64,000 bases of DNA from Flavobacterium sp. CF108 (lineage in GTDB: Bacteria > Bacteroidota > Bacteroidia > Flavobacteriales > Flavobacteriaceae): assembly GCF_900129795.1 (NCBI RefSeq), contig NZ_FQWW01000001.1:186001-250000 (forward strand). The letters run 5' to 3'. Each line of letters opens with the position of its first letter. Within the stretch, counting starts at the first letter, position 1. This document shows, in pieces, positions 7,717 to 16,873 of the stretch. A program made the position numbers and the translations under genes. The notes under the pieces were generated by a model. It was given only the letters and a program-made list of their open reading frames with translations, was not told the origin of the DNA and ran no database searches.

Positions 7717-10700
7717 TTATAATGAAAGGTTTAAAGTAAAGGTGTATTGAGATGTTACTGGTAAAGCAACTCCTCCAGAATTACGAAACTCAGGATCCTG
7801 ACCGTTTAATCTTTTATCAGAGTAAAGTAACCAAGGATTAACTGCAGAACCTTTTAATGTAAAAGTGCTTAGGCCCAATTTTTTCTTGAAATCTTTAGGA
7901 AATTCCCAGCTTAATGAAATGTTTTTCAAACGAATGAAATCACCATCTGCAATACGAGCATCTGAATAGTTATAAGTGTTATAAGCTCTTGCAAGTGTAC
8001 GTTCTCCACCATAATTAGCATTTAAACGTCTGTCTGCAATGACCGGAATATTTGTAATATTCTCATCTCCAGGATTGATCCAACGGTTTGTAAAATCTTT
8101 TGTAAATACAGTTAAATCATCATAAGTACTATCATACACAGGGTTTAAACGAACTTTGTTTCCTCCTGATCCAACAAAAAACACATATAATGACCAGTTT
8201 TTATAGGTAAATGTGTTGGCTAAACCTATAGATTTATTTGGCTCGATTGATCCTTCGTATTTAAGATATTTCGTAACATTTAAATTATCCTGAAAGTTAG
8301 CATCCGTAATATTATTTTCTGCTCCGTCTTGTAAAATAAAGGTTGGAAGACCTTGATTATTTAAACCTGTAAATTGGTAAGAATACAATGAGTTTCTTGG
8401 GTGTCCAACTGTGTTTCCTCCGTTAGCATCAATTAAATCGAATGCTGTTGGTGTGTTTTCTAACTTTGTAATTTCCTGGTGGTATACAGAAAAGTTAAGT
8501 GTTGTAGACCATTTAAAATCTTTGTTATCAAAGTTTTTAGTTGTAATACCAACCTCTAAACCTTTAGTTTCCATATCGGCATTGTTTCCTTGTCTGATTC
8601 TTTGTCCTCCAATTCCTGAAGTAATTACGTAATCAACTAAGTCAAATGCTTTACGACGGTAAATATCAGTTGTTAATTGTACTCTGTTATTGAACATTCC
8701 AAGGTCAAGACCAATGTTTGTTTCAAATTGTTTTTCCCAAGTTAAATCGCTGTTTTGCAATTCGTCAATTCTAATTCCAGTTTCTCTGTCATCAAGACCA
8801 AAACGATCTGTAATGGCACTTTTATAAATTGCTAAAGAGTTTGTTGCTGGTCCAGCAGTAGCTGTTAAACCGTAAGAAGCTCTAACTGCTAAAGTATTTA
8901 CTGACTCTACGTTTTTCATGAAGCTTTCTTCTGCAACGTTCCATTTCCCACTAAAAGTATAGGTTGGTAACCATCTTGAAGAATCGCTGTTTCCTTGTCT
9001 GTTAGATCCATCATAACGTCCTGTTAACGAAGCAGTATAACGACGATCGTATGTATAACCTACTTTTCCGAAGAAACCTACTGTTCTTTCTTTTTCTTCA
9101 TTAAATCCGTAATAAGAATCTCCTCCATTAATGATTTTTTCGATGATTCTTGGATCTGTAAAAGCTGTTAAACCTCTGTCGTATTGTAAACCTGCAGCTG
9201 TAAATTGATCGCTTGTTCTGTCTACAACTCTCATCTCTGTTCCAAATAAACCTTCTACTTCGTGTTTATCTGCAAAAACATTTCTATAGTTAACACTATT
9301 TCTTAAGTTATAAGATGTCATGTCGTTTGTAAATTTTCTTAAGAAACCTCCATTTGGTAAAACAGAAACTTTTGGTGCTGTTAAATCATTTGGATCTTGG
9401 TATAAGAAAATATTCTGATCTCTCACTAATGTGTTTACACCATCTTCTCCATCTGGAGTTCCAGCTTTGTAAGCACCCACTACGTTTGAGTTTTCTAAAA
9501 TTTTATGTTCGCGGCTTGTGTTTGCGTAACGTGCTGAACCTGTTAAGTTATACGTTAAATGCGGCGTAATTTTATAATCAAGATCTAACTGGAAACGGAT
9601 ATCTTTTACTTCGATTTCCATGTAGTTGTTTTTCAACTCATTGATGATATTCATTTTAGCCCAGTTGTTTCTGTAGTATTCTAAGTTTCCATTTTCGTCA
9701 TAAGGACGTAATGTTCTACTTGTATTTAATACATAGTTAAATGGGTTAATATCAAAATCACGAGTTACTTTTCCAAAAACTACGTCTTTCTCACTTTCGT
9801 AACTTCCAGGAGCGCCCTGATCACGAATAGAGGCCAATGTAGATAATGTAATATTTAATTTATCGTTTACATAAAATGTTCCTTTGATGTTACTTGAAAT
9901 TTGTTTTACATCATCAGCAATTGTCCATCCCGGATCTGTATAATATCCTAAAGACGCGTAGAATGTGTTGTTTTTTCCACCACCAGAAAAACTTAAAGAG
10001 TGGTTTTGTGTAATAGATGGTCTAAACAAAACACCGAACCAGTCTGTATTTGCTAATTCGTATTTTTTCAAGAAATTGTTACGGCTTACAGGATCATTGT
10101 TTACTAAATATCCTCCAGTTTCTGGCACGTAAGTGTTGATTGCTCTTCCTAAAATATTGTAAGCTCCACCGTATCTTCCGTTTACTGTTGAAGGTAAATC
10201 TAAATATCCTTTTTGTTCCATTTCTTTTAAAATACTCATAGATTCCTGAGAATTTAAAATATCATATTGGCTATAATTTGGCACCGCTCTAACAGTTTGC
10301 TCTAAACCGTAAGTAATTTTTAACGGAGCATCTCTACGTCCTTGTTTTGTTGTTACAACTACAACTCCGTTTAATGATCTTGAACCATAGATAGAAGTTG
10401 CCGATGCATCTTTAAGAATTTCAATACTTTGAATATCGTTTGCATTTAAACCTGCTACAGATGAACTTAATAATGTTTCTGAGTTTCCAGATGCTAAATC
10501 TGCAAATGACATATTGATGATATCTTCCTGAACCACACCATCAATAACCCATAATGGTTTTGTATCTCCAAAAATTGAAGATGATCCACGAACTGTAATT
10601 TTTGGAGCTGTACCAAATGTTCCTGTAACGTTTTGTACTGTAACCCCTGCCGCTTTACCTTCAATCATTCTGCTTACGTCAACAACACCATCAACTTTTA

Positions 10701-11445
10701 ATTCAGCACCAGAAATTTTACTGATAGCTCCTGTAAAAGTTCTTTTTGATGTTTTTTCGTAACCTGTTGTTACTACAACTTCTTTTAAGTTTTGTCCTAC
10801 TTCGGTAAGGACTACAGTTGGTGTAGTATTTTCTATACCAATTTCTTTCGTGTCCATACCTACGTAAGAAATGATAAGTCCTGTTGAATTTGCTGGCATT
10901 TCGATAGAAAAATTACCATCAAAATCTGTTAATACTGCTATTTTAGTACCTTTTGCCATAACTGTAGCTCCCGGAAGCGGGCTTCCTGACTGGTCTGTAA
11001 CTTTACCTTTGATGATTGGACCTGCAGTTAATACTTCAAAAAGTGTATCATGATTATCAGCACTTGCAAATGGATCTGCGCTGGCAGTTTTTTGCAAAAT
11101 AATCTGATTGCTTACTTCTGAAAATGTAATATTAAATGGAACCAGAACTCTGCTCAATATACTTGAAAGCGTTTCCTGATTGGCCTCTATACTTACTTTG
11201 TTGCTCAACTGAGGAAGCCTTGAGTTATACGAAAACTTTACATGCGCAGACTTTTCAATTTTAGACAAAGCATTATCAAGAGTCAAATTTTCAACTGTAA
11301 TTGTAACTTTGGTATCTAATTTCTTTTGCCCATTTACATTATTTGCCACTGCAAAGCTTGAAAACACAAGTGCTAAGACAAACTGAAATAGTGTTATTTT
11401 CATGATTCTATGGAGTAATCGTTGTTTAACAACTGGTTTTTTCAT
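7717..11445 (-). CDS. SusC/RagA family TonB-linked outer membrane protein with STN domain
   Basis: The 1242-residue protein starts with a signal peptide (cut near ANNVNGQ, residue 40). A secretin/TonB short N-terminal domain follows (about 45-115: ITVENLTLDNALSKIEKSAHV). Next come a carboxypeptidase-D-like beta domain (about 148-222: IKGKVTDQSGSPLPGATVMAKG), a plug with the SusC signature (VDGVVDVSRMIEGKAAGVTVQN, then DASATSIYGSRSLNGVVVVTTKQG) and a long barrel ending in TFTLNLSL. The STN domain is the signal-transduction module that contacts FecR-type anti-sigma factors, and the FecR and sigma genes lie just upstream. It is the energised transporter of the locus. Confidence 0.95.
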   Translation of the reverse strand: MKKPVVKQRLLHRIMKITLFQFVLALVFSSFAVANNVNGQKKLDTKVTITVENLTLDNALSKIEKSAHVKFSYNSRLPQLSNKVSIEANQETLSSILSRVLVPFNITFSEVSNQIILQKTASADPFASADNHDTLFEVLTAGPIIKGKVTDQSGSPLPGATVMAKGTKIAVLTDFDGNFSIEMPANSTGLIISYVGMDTKEIGIENTTPTVVLTEVGQNLKEVVVTTGYEKTSKRTFTGAISKISGAELKVDGVVDVSRMIEGKAAGVTVQNVTGTFGTAPKITVRGSSSIFGDTKPLWVIDGVVQEDIINMSFADLASGNSETLLSSSVAGLNANDIQSIEILKDASATSIYGSRSLNGVVVVTTKQGRRDAPLKITYGLEQTVRAVPNYSQYDILNSQESMSILKEMEQKGYLDLPSTVNGRYGGAYNILGRAINTYVPETGGYLVNNDPVSRNNFLKKYELANTDWFGVLFRPSITQNHSLSFSGGGKNNTFYASLGYYTDPGWTIADDVKQISSNIKGTFYVNDKLNITLSTLASIRDQGAPGSYESEKDVVFGKVTRDFDINPFNYVLNTSRTLRPYDENGNLEYYRNNWAKMNIINELKNNYMEIEVKDIRFQLDLDYKITPHLTYNLTGSARYANTSREHKILENSNVVGAYKAGTPDGEDGVNTLVRDQNIFLYQDPNDLTAPKVSVLPNGGFLRKFTNDMTSYNLRNSVNYRNVFADKHEVEGLFGTEMRVVDRTSDQFTAAGLQYDRGLTAFTDPRIIEKIINGGDSYYGFNEEKERTVGFFGKVGYTYDRRYTASLTGRYDGSNRQGNSDSSRWLPTYTFSGKWNVAEESFMKNVESVNTLAVRASYGLTATAGPATNSLAIYKSAITDRFGLDDRETGIRIDELQNSDLTWEKQFETNIGLDLGMFNNRVQLTTDIYRRKAFDLVDYVITSGIGGQRIRQGNNADMETKGLEVGITTKNFDNKDFKWSTTLNFSVYHQEITKLENTPTAFDLIDANGGNTVGHPRNSLYSYQFTGLNNQGLPTFILQDGAENNITDANFQDNLNVTKYLKYEGSIEPNKSIGLANTFTYKNWSLYVFFVGSGGNKVRLNPVYDSTYDDLTVFTKDFTNRWINPGDENITNIPVIADRRLNANYGGERTLARAYNTYNYSDARIADGDFIRLKNISLSWEFPKDFKKKLGLSTFTLKGSAVNPWLLYSDKRLNGQDPEFRNSGGVALPVTSQYTFTLNLSL

Positions 11446-11742
11446 AATTTTGATTTGTTTTGATTAATACTGATTCGAGTGTATTTTAAGAAACGTATGA
11501 ATAACTCTTTACAGAGAGAAATTCGATTTAATGAAGTGTCGATAATGTTACAGCATTTCGGCACTTTTTTTATGGTATTCACTTTTACATAGGCATTTAG
11601 TTATTTCTGGTTGAGTTTAGTTTTTGGTTATTATTTTGGTGAAATAAATTACATTTTCATTAGGAAATGAAAGGCTTTACTTCGAAAAATTAATTATTAG
11701 AAACAATGGTTTTTGGTGCAATTACAGTTACACTAAAAAAGA
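11446..11742. promoter_or_regulatory. FecR-SusC intergenic region, likely site of the sigma-dependent promoter
   Basis: This 297-bp AT-rich gap separates fecR from susC. No TAnnTTTG box is seen on the minus strand close to susC, which would fit a promoter read by the locus-encoded ECF sigma factor instead of the housekeeping one. No terminator or conserved RNA structure was recognised. Confidence 0.3.
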
Positions 11743-12855
11743 TTAATTACAACCGTCTGAGGTAATAATTATTTGGTTCCCATTCATTTCAAAACTGGTA
11801 TTATTGCCTATGCTTTTACAGACAATTTTTAGCTTTTCTGTTAAAGGCTGATCACTTAATGATGTCGTTAAGTGGCAGTCGGTTAATTTATTTTTTGGAT
11901 AATCGATATTTACTAAGTAAGCCTGCTCTATTGTTTCAAAAATCTGCGAAACCGGAATATCATTAAATTCAAAACTCAACTGTTCTATATTTCCAACACT
12001 TTGAGTTAAGGCAGCATCCTGAGTAATATTGGTGATTTTATTAAACTTTAAATCGCTTCGCAAAAATCGTAGTGCCTGGTTAGGCAGTAATATAATTTCT
12101 TCTTCATCAGATTTAGAAACCAGTTCATTTGACTTTACCTTAACTTTACCGGTGCGAACAAGAATTTCTACGTCAGGCTGGTCAGAATAAGCTTTAACTC
12201 TAAAACTAGTTCCAACAACCTTGGTAACAATTTCGTTTGCATAAACGAAGAATGGTTTGTGGGGATTTTTACTAATTTCAAAGAAACCTTCGCCGGATAA
12301 ATACACCTTTCTTTCGTTTCCGGTAAAGATTTTAGGATAACTTAATTTACTGTTAGGCTGCAGTAATACAGAACTGCCGTCTGATAAGGTAATAATTTGA
12401 GGTTTATCAGAATTATTAGTCTGTTCAACTAATCCTTCGCTGTTTTCGTCAATAAGTTCTTTGTAGGTTACAACTGTGCTTTCTGTTTTAAAATAGCTGT
12501 TATAAAACCACACAGCCATAAAAGCAAAAAATAATGTTGCCGCTACGCCAGACAGAAATTGTCTGCGGAAAAACTTAACTTTTAAATTTTCTAAAGTTTT
12601 TTGATTTTCTTTATCTCGAACTTTGATCCAGGTATTGTGCAACGCTCTGTGAATATCAGAGCTTGAAAGATTGTTTTCGGGAACTTTCATTGCCAGAAGC
12701 AGTAATCGTGCATCTTCAACTAATTTAGCACGCTGGCGGCTTTCTAAAGTCCACTCTTCCCAGCCATCTTCATCAATTTTGGATAGAACCCACGATTGAA
12801 ATGATTCGTCAGATAAAAAATCTTCTATTTCGGTATATTTATTACGTTTTTGCAT
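11743..12855 (-). CDS. FecR family anti-sigma factor
   Basis: This 370-residue inner-membrane protein has a cytoplasmic N-terminal part (about 1-100) that would bind the sigma factor and one TM helix at about 107-125 (FLSGVAATLFFAFMAVWFY). A periplasmic FecR domain follows (about 140-235: ITLSDGSSVLLQPNSKLSYP, VYLSGEGFFEISKNPHKPFFV). The C-terminal DUF4974-like domain (about 285-367: LSFEFNDIPVSQIFETIEQAY) folds like STN and probably meets the STN domain of the SusC next door. It follows the sigma gene after 90 bp, the standard FecI-FecR order. Confidence 0.93.
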   Translation of the reverse strand: MQKRNKYTEIEDFLSDESFQSWVLSKIDEDGWEEWTLESRQRAKLVEDARLLLLAMKVPENNLSSSDIHRALHNTWIKVRDKENQKTLENLKVKFFRRQFLSGVAATLFFAFMAVWFYNSYFKTESTVVTYKELIDENSEGLVEQTNNSDKPQIITLSDGSSVLLQPNSKLSYPKIFTGNERKVYLSGEGFFEISKNPHKPFFVYANEIVTKVVGTSFRVKAYSDQPDVEILVRTGKVKVKSNELVSKSDEEEIILLPNQALRFLRSDLKFNKITNITQDAALTQSVGNIEQLSFEFNDIPVSQIFETIEQAYLVNIDYPKNKLTDCHLTTSLSDQPLTEKLKIVCKSIGNNTSFEMNGNQIIITSDGCN

Positions 12856-12945
12856 CTAAAAAATAAGGTTACAAAAACATAGAGGACAGTTCTCTTATTA
12901 TATACTCACCAAATTATGATTTTTTTTAAGTTTTTTTAACTTTTT

Positions 12946-13557
12946 TTAAAGAGTGCTTGAAAATAGTAGCGTGATTAAGGCAAAACTACCTTTCCATTCT
13001 TTGCGAAGAGTCAGTAATCCGCGGTGTAATAAATTACTTGCCGACTGATAGTTAACATCGAGCATTTCTGCAATTTGTTCTACAGATAAACCTTGGTGAT
13101 AGCGTAAATAAAGTGCTTCTTTTTGTCTGGCAGGTAATTCGTTAAGTAATTTATTTAGGTATATTACTTTTTCTTTTGCAGCATAATCGTCGTCCAGAAG
13201 TTCATTTTCTACAGAAAACTCTAAAAGAAAAGCAATAGCATCTGTACTTGCCGTTTTTCTAAAAATATGATCACGTTCATACAAACGTGCAATTCTTTTT
13301 CGAACGCTCGATAATAAATAAGCTTTTACCACTACTGATTCCTGAAGAGAATTACGATAAACCCAAATATCTGTAAAAACATCCTGAATACAATCTTGTA
13401 CTTTTTCGGCATATGGAGAAAGGGAGTTTCCATAATTTACAAGATCACTATAGTATCTTTCGAACAATAACGAAAATGATTTTTCATCTCCGTTTATTAA
13501 ATCATTCCAAAGTGTATTGTCGTCAACAGCATTGACCGGTAGGATTCGCGTCTTCAT
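12946..13557 (-). CDS. RNA polymerase ECF sigma factor (FecI-type)
   Basis: The 203-residue protein contains sigma region 2 (about 20-85: FSLLFERYYSDLVNYG, VQDCIQDVFTDIWVYR). After a linker comes region 4 (about 135-190: LNELPARQKEALYLRYHQGLSVEQIAEMLDVN), with a helix-turn-helix for -35 recognition. It is the type Bacteroidota place in front of FecR and SusC/D. It should direct transcription of the uptake operon when SusC senses ligand. The gene is preceded by a 361-bp non-coding region and starts at the ATG at 13555-13557. Confidence 0.93.
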   Translation of the reverse strand: MKTRILPVNAVDDNTLWNDLINGDEKSFSLLFERYYSDLVNYGNSLSPYAEKVQDCIQDVFTDIWVYRNSLQESVVVKAYLLSSVRKRIARLYERDHIFRKTASTDAIAFLLEFSVENELLDDDYAAKEKVIYLNKLLNELPARQKEALYLRYHQGLSVEQIAEMLDVNYQSASNLLHRGLLTLRKEWKGSFALITLLFSSTL

Positions 13558-13918
13558 ATCTTGGGGGCTTATAGTTCTGCAAAGGCAATGTTCCTTAATG
13601 CAGAGAATACATTATTTTAACATTATCATTTACTTTTGTTCGATAAATATATAAAAGCAAAAACTTAAAAACAATTATTTTACACAAAAGAGACAGTTTC
13701 CTAATATAGAAAACTGCCTCTTTTGGTTGATATAACTGGGTTCTTAAGGAAATGTTAAAATTATTATTTTACTAAAATAAGCAAAACAATTATCAGATTT
13801 TACTTATGTTATTATTTCTTTGATTTTTACTCCCTTTCATAATGTTTACTGGATTAAAACAAAAAAAGCCCCGCATTTAGCAGGGCTTTTTTTTGTTTTT
13901 TAGAATGAATATTTGCTT
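13558..13918. other. Intergenic region with one long hairpin and one terminator
   Basis: No gene is seen. At 13685-13724 arms of about 17 bp (CAAAAGAGaCAGTTTcC against GaAAACTGcCTCTTTTG, two mismatches) form a hairpin without a clear T-tract. It is upstream of the sigma gene and could be a 5' leader structure or a mobile palindrome. A separate terminator is at 13861-13894. The remainder is AT-rich. Confidence 0.5.
13861..13894. terminator. Bidirectional rho-independent terminator
   Basis: AAAAAAAGCCCCGC, loop ATTTA, GCAGGGCTTTTTTTT: a strong GC stem with A and T tracts on both sides, just after the stop codon of the gene at 13919-14350. Confidence 0.85.
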
Positions 13919-14350
13919 TTAGAAAGCCACATTCCATCTTGGTAATTTTGTATTTTCATCTAAGAAATTTTGCAAAACTTGTCCTTCAACTGCAGTTGGA
14001 ATTGCTTTTACATCTGCATTAAAAGTTTCGTACCAAACTACTTCAAGAACAGAAATGTTCTCTAATTTCATTTGAGCCGGCCATGAATATTTTCTTCCTG
14101 TCTTAGCAAACTGGTGTCCGTTTACAATTTTATCGTATAATCCGCCATTTTTGCTTTTAAGAGTTCCATCATTTTGAACAGTTCCTGTAGAACCTACCAT
14201 GATTAATTCTTTTGCATCTCCGTCAATTTCATAAACTACAAAAATTCCAGCACTTCCTTCCGGAGCGTTGCAAACTTCTTCTAAACTATCATTTACAGTA
14301 AAAGTAAAACTATTACTTGCTTTAAACTTTTCTAATTCTTTACTCATCAT
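13919..14350 (-). CDS. Conserved hypothetical protein, degenerate GIY-YIG-like fold
   Basis: This 143-residue protein has no confident family name. The pattern recalls a GIY-YIG nuclease domain. GIFVVY at 35-40 sits in the place of the GIY strand, MVGSTG at 51-56 in the place of YVGxT, and GLYDKIVNGHQF at about 70-81 where the catalytic Arg helix would be, with Lys instead of Arg. VEGQVL at 121-126 could carry the metal-binding Glu, and PRWN at 137-140 resembles the closing PxxN. If correct, the substitutions suggest a non-catalytic nucleic-acid binder. It ends at its own terminator and begins 139 bp after sucD. Confidence 0.55.
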   Translation of the reverse strand: MMSKELEKFKASNSFTFTVNDSLEEVCNAPEGSAGIFVVYEIDGDAKELIMVGSTGTVQNDGTLKSKNGGLYDKIVNGHQFAKTGRKYSWPAQMKLENISVLEVVWYETFNADVKAIPTAVEGQVLQNFLDENTKLPRWNVAF

Positions 14351-14361
14351 TTCTTTTTTTA

Positions 14362-14420
14362 GTTTCTAAGATACTGAGGTACTAAGATTCTAAGTTTTTA
14401 CTTTTTACGCCTCAGTCTTT
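14362..14420. repeat. 'CTAAGATTCTAAG' word repeat
   Basis: Short near-identical words (ctaagatactgaggtac, taagattctaag) are strung together. The same words return at 39519-39556 upstream of uvrD, so they form a dispersed intergenic family. Confidence 0.4.
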
Positions 14421-14427
14421 AAAATGT

Positions 14428-14460
14428 AAAAAAGTCTCAACAAAATATTGAGACTTTTTT
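14428..14460. terminator. Bidirectional terminator downstream of sucD
   Basis: AAAAAAGTCTCAA, loop CAAAATA, TTGAGACTTTTTT: a clean stem with A/T tracts, 29 bp after the sucD stop codon on the minus strand. Confidence 0.85.
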
Positions 14461-14488
14461 GGAATTTGTTATTTTGAATATTTGGAGA

Positions 14489-15361
14489 TTATCCTAATAC
14501 TTCTTTTACTTTTTTACCAATTTCAGCTGGTGAATCAACAACGTAAATTCCGTTGTCTCTCATAATTTGTTTTTTAGCAGCAGCTGTATCGTCAGAACCA
14601 CCAACAATAGCACCTGCGTGACCCATTGTTCTACCGGCAGGAGCAGTTTCTCCAGCGATAAAACCAATAACTGGTTTACGGTTACCATCAGCTTTTACCC
14701 ATCTTGCAGCATCAGCTTCTAATTGACCTCCAATTTCACCAATCATAATGATTGCTTCAGTTTCTGGATCGTTCATTAATAATTCAACAGCTTCTTTAGT
14801 TGTAGTTCCAATAATTGGATCTCCACCAATACCAATAGCTGTAGTAATTCCTAAACCTTGTTTTACAACCTGGTCAGCAGCTTCGTAAGTTAAAGTTCCA
14901 GATTTAGAAACGATACCAACTGTTCCTTTTTTGAAAACGAAACCTGGCATAATACCAACTTTAGCTTCTCCCGGAGTAATTACACCTGGACAGTTTGGAC
15001 CAATTAATCTAGAATTTCTTTCTTTAACATAATTATTTGCTTTAATCATATCTGCTACAGGAATTCCTTCTGTAATAGCAATAATTACTTTAATTCCGGC
15101 ATCAGCAGCTTCCATAATTGCATCAGCAGCAAAAGCCGGCGGAACAAAAATGATAGAAGTATCTGCTCCAGCTTGATCTACAGCATCTTTTACTGTATTA
15201 AAAACCGGACGGTCTAAATGGCTAGTTCCTCCTTTTCCCGGAGTAACACCACCAACAACATTAGTACCGTACTCAATCATTTGAGAAGCGTGGAAAGTAC
15301 CTTCGCTTCCTGTAAATCCCTGAACAATTATTTTGGAATCTTTATTAACTAAAACACTCAT
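14489..15361 (-). CDS. sucD: Succinate-CoA ligase subunit alpha
   Basis: The 290-residue alpha subunit of succinyl-CoA synthetase interconverts succinyl-CoA and succinate with nucleotide phosphorylation in the TCA cycle, as a complex with SucC. The CoA-binding Rossmann part includes [12 protein letters not shown] (13-24) and [12 protein letters not shown] (121-132). The phosphorylated histidine is His248 in GHAGAIVGG. Length is normal. sucC is not in this window, so the two subunits are encoded apart, as is usual in Flavobacteriaceae. Confidence 0.96.
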   Translation of the reverse strand: MSVLVNKDSKIIVQGFTGSEGTFHASQMIEYGTNVVGGVTPGKGGTSHLDRPVFNTVKDAVDQAGADTSIIFVPPAFAADAIMEAADAGIKVIIAITEGIPVADMIKANNYVKERNSRLIGPNCPGVITPGEAKVGIMPGFVFKKGTVGIVSKSGTLTYEAADQVVKQGLGITTAIGIGGDPIIGTTTKEAVELLMNDPETEAIIMIGEIGGQLEADAARWVKADGNRKPVIGFIAGETAPAGRTMGHAGAIVGGSDDTAAAKKQIMRDNGIYVVDSPAEIGKKVKEVLG

Positions 15362-15396
15362 GATATATATTTTATGTAGTTTTTAAAATTGTGTTG

Positions 15397-15404
15397 CAAA
15401 AATA
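15397..15404 (-). promoter_or_regulatory. Putative -7 box of sucD
   Basis: The minus strand reads TATTTTTG, 36 bp upstream of the sucD ATG. It fits TAnnTTTG; no convincing -33 element is seen. Confidence 0.42.
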
Positions 15405-15447
15405 AGGTTTTGTAATGTAATTTGCCTCTTTTATTGTCAAAAAAATA

Positions 15448-15810
15448 TTAAGAAAATTGACTCATTTGATAACCTCTATAAAGCTTATCATCTTTTATTT
15501 GCCAAATCGTTGCAAAATGTGCCAATAACATTTCCTCTCGCGGATTCTCGATTGTTTTTACATAATGAGAATAACGTACTGAAACTAAGTCATCTTCGGC
15601 AAGAATATGGCTTATTCTAACTTTAGAACGCACATAAGCTCTGCTGAGTTCATTTGTTAATTCAACTATAGCATTATAATCTAACTGAATAAAACCTTTC
15701 GTACTGTTCCATTCAATGATTACCTCTGGATGCAGATACGTTTTTAAAATTTCACTATCAATTAAGGCATCCGACTTATAAAATTTTTGAACAAACTCTT
15801 TTATAGACAT
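15448..15810 (-). CDS. NTF2/SnoaL-like protein
   Basis: This 120-residue protein has the cone-shaped alpha+beta pattern of the NTF2/SnoaL superfamily. The N-terminal helix is IKEFVQKFYKSDALIDSEIL, followed by the strand VIIEWNSTKGFIQLDY and a C-terminal sheet DLVSVRYSHYV...FATIWQIKDDKLYRGYQMSQ. Members are isomerases, cyclases or simple binding proteins, and the pocket residues do not tell which. The gene starts 1 bp after the stop codon of the LpxD paralogue, so it is cotranscribed with envelope genes. Confidence 0.75.
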   Translation of the reverse strand: MSIKEFVQKFYKSDALIDSEILKTYLHPEVIIEWNSTKGFIQLDYNAIVELTNELSRAYVRSKVRISHILAEDDLVSVRYSHYVKTIENPREEMLLAHFATIWQIKDDKLYRGYQMSQFS

Positions 15811-15811
15811 A

Positions 15812-16741
15812 TTACTTCAATTTATTTAGAATTTCAGGAATCTTTTTGATATTGGCTAATTGCTTTAACTTTTCTCTTGATTCTTCAATTGGAGTTCCAA
15901 AATAGGACTTTCCTCCTTCAACCGATTTAGTAACTCCAGTTTGTCCCATAATAACAGCCTTCGCTCCTATTGTAATCCCGCTGGTTGTTCCAACTTGTCC
16001 CCAAATTGTAACTTCATCTTCAATAATAACACAGCCTGCAATACCAGTCTGTGAGGCAATTAGACATTTTTTTCCGATAACAGAATCGTGTCCTACATGC
16101 ACCTGATTGTCGATTTTTGTACCTTCTTTAATTGTAGTGTCTCCGGTAACTCCTTTGTCAATTGTACAAAGAGCGCCAATTCCAACATTATCTTCAATTA
16201 CCACTCTTCCGCCAGAAATTAACTGATCGAAACCTTCCGGACGTTTTTTATAATAAAAAGCATCAGCACCTAAAATAGTTCCGGCATGGATAATCACATT
16301 ATCCCCAATTACAGTATGATCGTAAATTGAAACGTTTGAGTGAATCAAACAGTTCTTTCCGATTTTTACATGATTACCAACAAAACTATTAGGCTGAATT
16401 ACAGTTCCTTCTCCAATACTAGCTGAAGATGAAATCGCAACATTTGCAAATTGAAATGGTTTAAAATGTCTGGTTAAAGTATTAAAATCCCTGAAAGGGT
16501 CATCAGAAATTAAAAGAGCTTTACCTTCCGGGCAATCAACTTTTTTGTTTATTAAAACAATTGTTGCTGCAGATTGTAAAGCTTTGTCATAATATTTTGG
16601 GTGGTCAACAAAAACAATATCACCTGGTTCTACAACATGAATTTCGTTCATGCCTAAAACCTCAAAGTTTTTGTCACCAATAAATTCGCAGCTAAGCAAA
16701 TTTGCAATTTCTTCTAAAGAGTGAACTTTTGGAAATTTCAT
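15812..16741 (-). CDS. LpxD-like hexapeptide acyltransferase (second copy)
   Basis: The 309-residue protein has the LpxD N-terminal uridine-binding-like domain (about 1-95: VHSLEEIANLLSCEFIGD). A left-handed beta-helix of hexapeptide repeats follows (about 100-285: IGEGTVIQPNSFVGNHVKIG). The LpxD catalytic-type histidine context is at VHVGHDSVIG. It is shorter than the true LpxD at 19801-20844 (347 aa) and less similar to the LpxD consensus, so its substrate may differ. It sits between efp and the NTF2-like gene in the lpx cluster. N-acylation of a UDP-sugar in envelope synthesis is the likely reaction. Confidence 0.8.
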   Translation of the reverse strand: MKFPKVHSLEEIANLLSCEFIGDKNFEVLGMNEIHVVEPGDIVFVDHPKYYDKALQSAATIVLINKKVDCPEGKALLISDDPFRDFNTLTRHFKPFQFANVAISSSASIGEGTVIQPNSFVGNHVKIGKNCLIHSNVSIYDHTVIGDNVIIHAGTILGADAFYYKKRPEGFDQLISGGRVVIEDNVGIGALCTIDKGVTGDTTIKEGTKIDNQVHVGHDSVIGKKCLIASQTGIAGCVIIEDEVTIWGQVGTTSGITIGAKAVIMGQTGVTKSVEGGKSYFGTPIEESREKLKQLANIKKIPEILNKLK

Positions 16742-16749
16742 ATATTTTA

Positions 16750-16862
16750 ATTAGAAAATTTGTCAATTAGAGAATGTGTCAATTAGAAAATGAGTCAGTT
16801 AGAAATGAATGTTCAAATTGTCGATTCACACATTATCTAATTGACTCATTGACAAATTATCT
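16750..16862. repeat. Inverted word repeat (AATTAGAAAATTTGTC family)
   Basis: The left half repeats the words aattagaaaatttgtc, aattagagaatgtgtc and aattagaaaatgagtc. The right half (16830-16862) carries the complement: acattatctaattgactc, attgacaaattatc. The whole intergenic space before the LpxD paralogue could fold into one imperfect hairpin. Confidence 0.55.
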
Positions 16863-16873
16863 TAATTAATAAA

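Noticed and set aside
7717..11445. Polysaccharide utilisation locus
   Set aside because: No glycoside hydrolase, lyase or sulfatase is present next to the SusC/SusD pair, so a glycan substrate is not supported.
13685..13724. Rho-independent terminator
   Set aside because: The stem is long but lacks a T-tract on either strand, so it was kept only as an unexplained hairpin.
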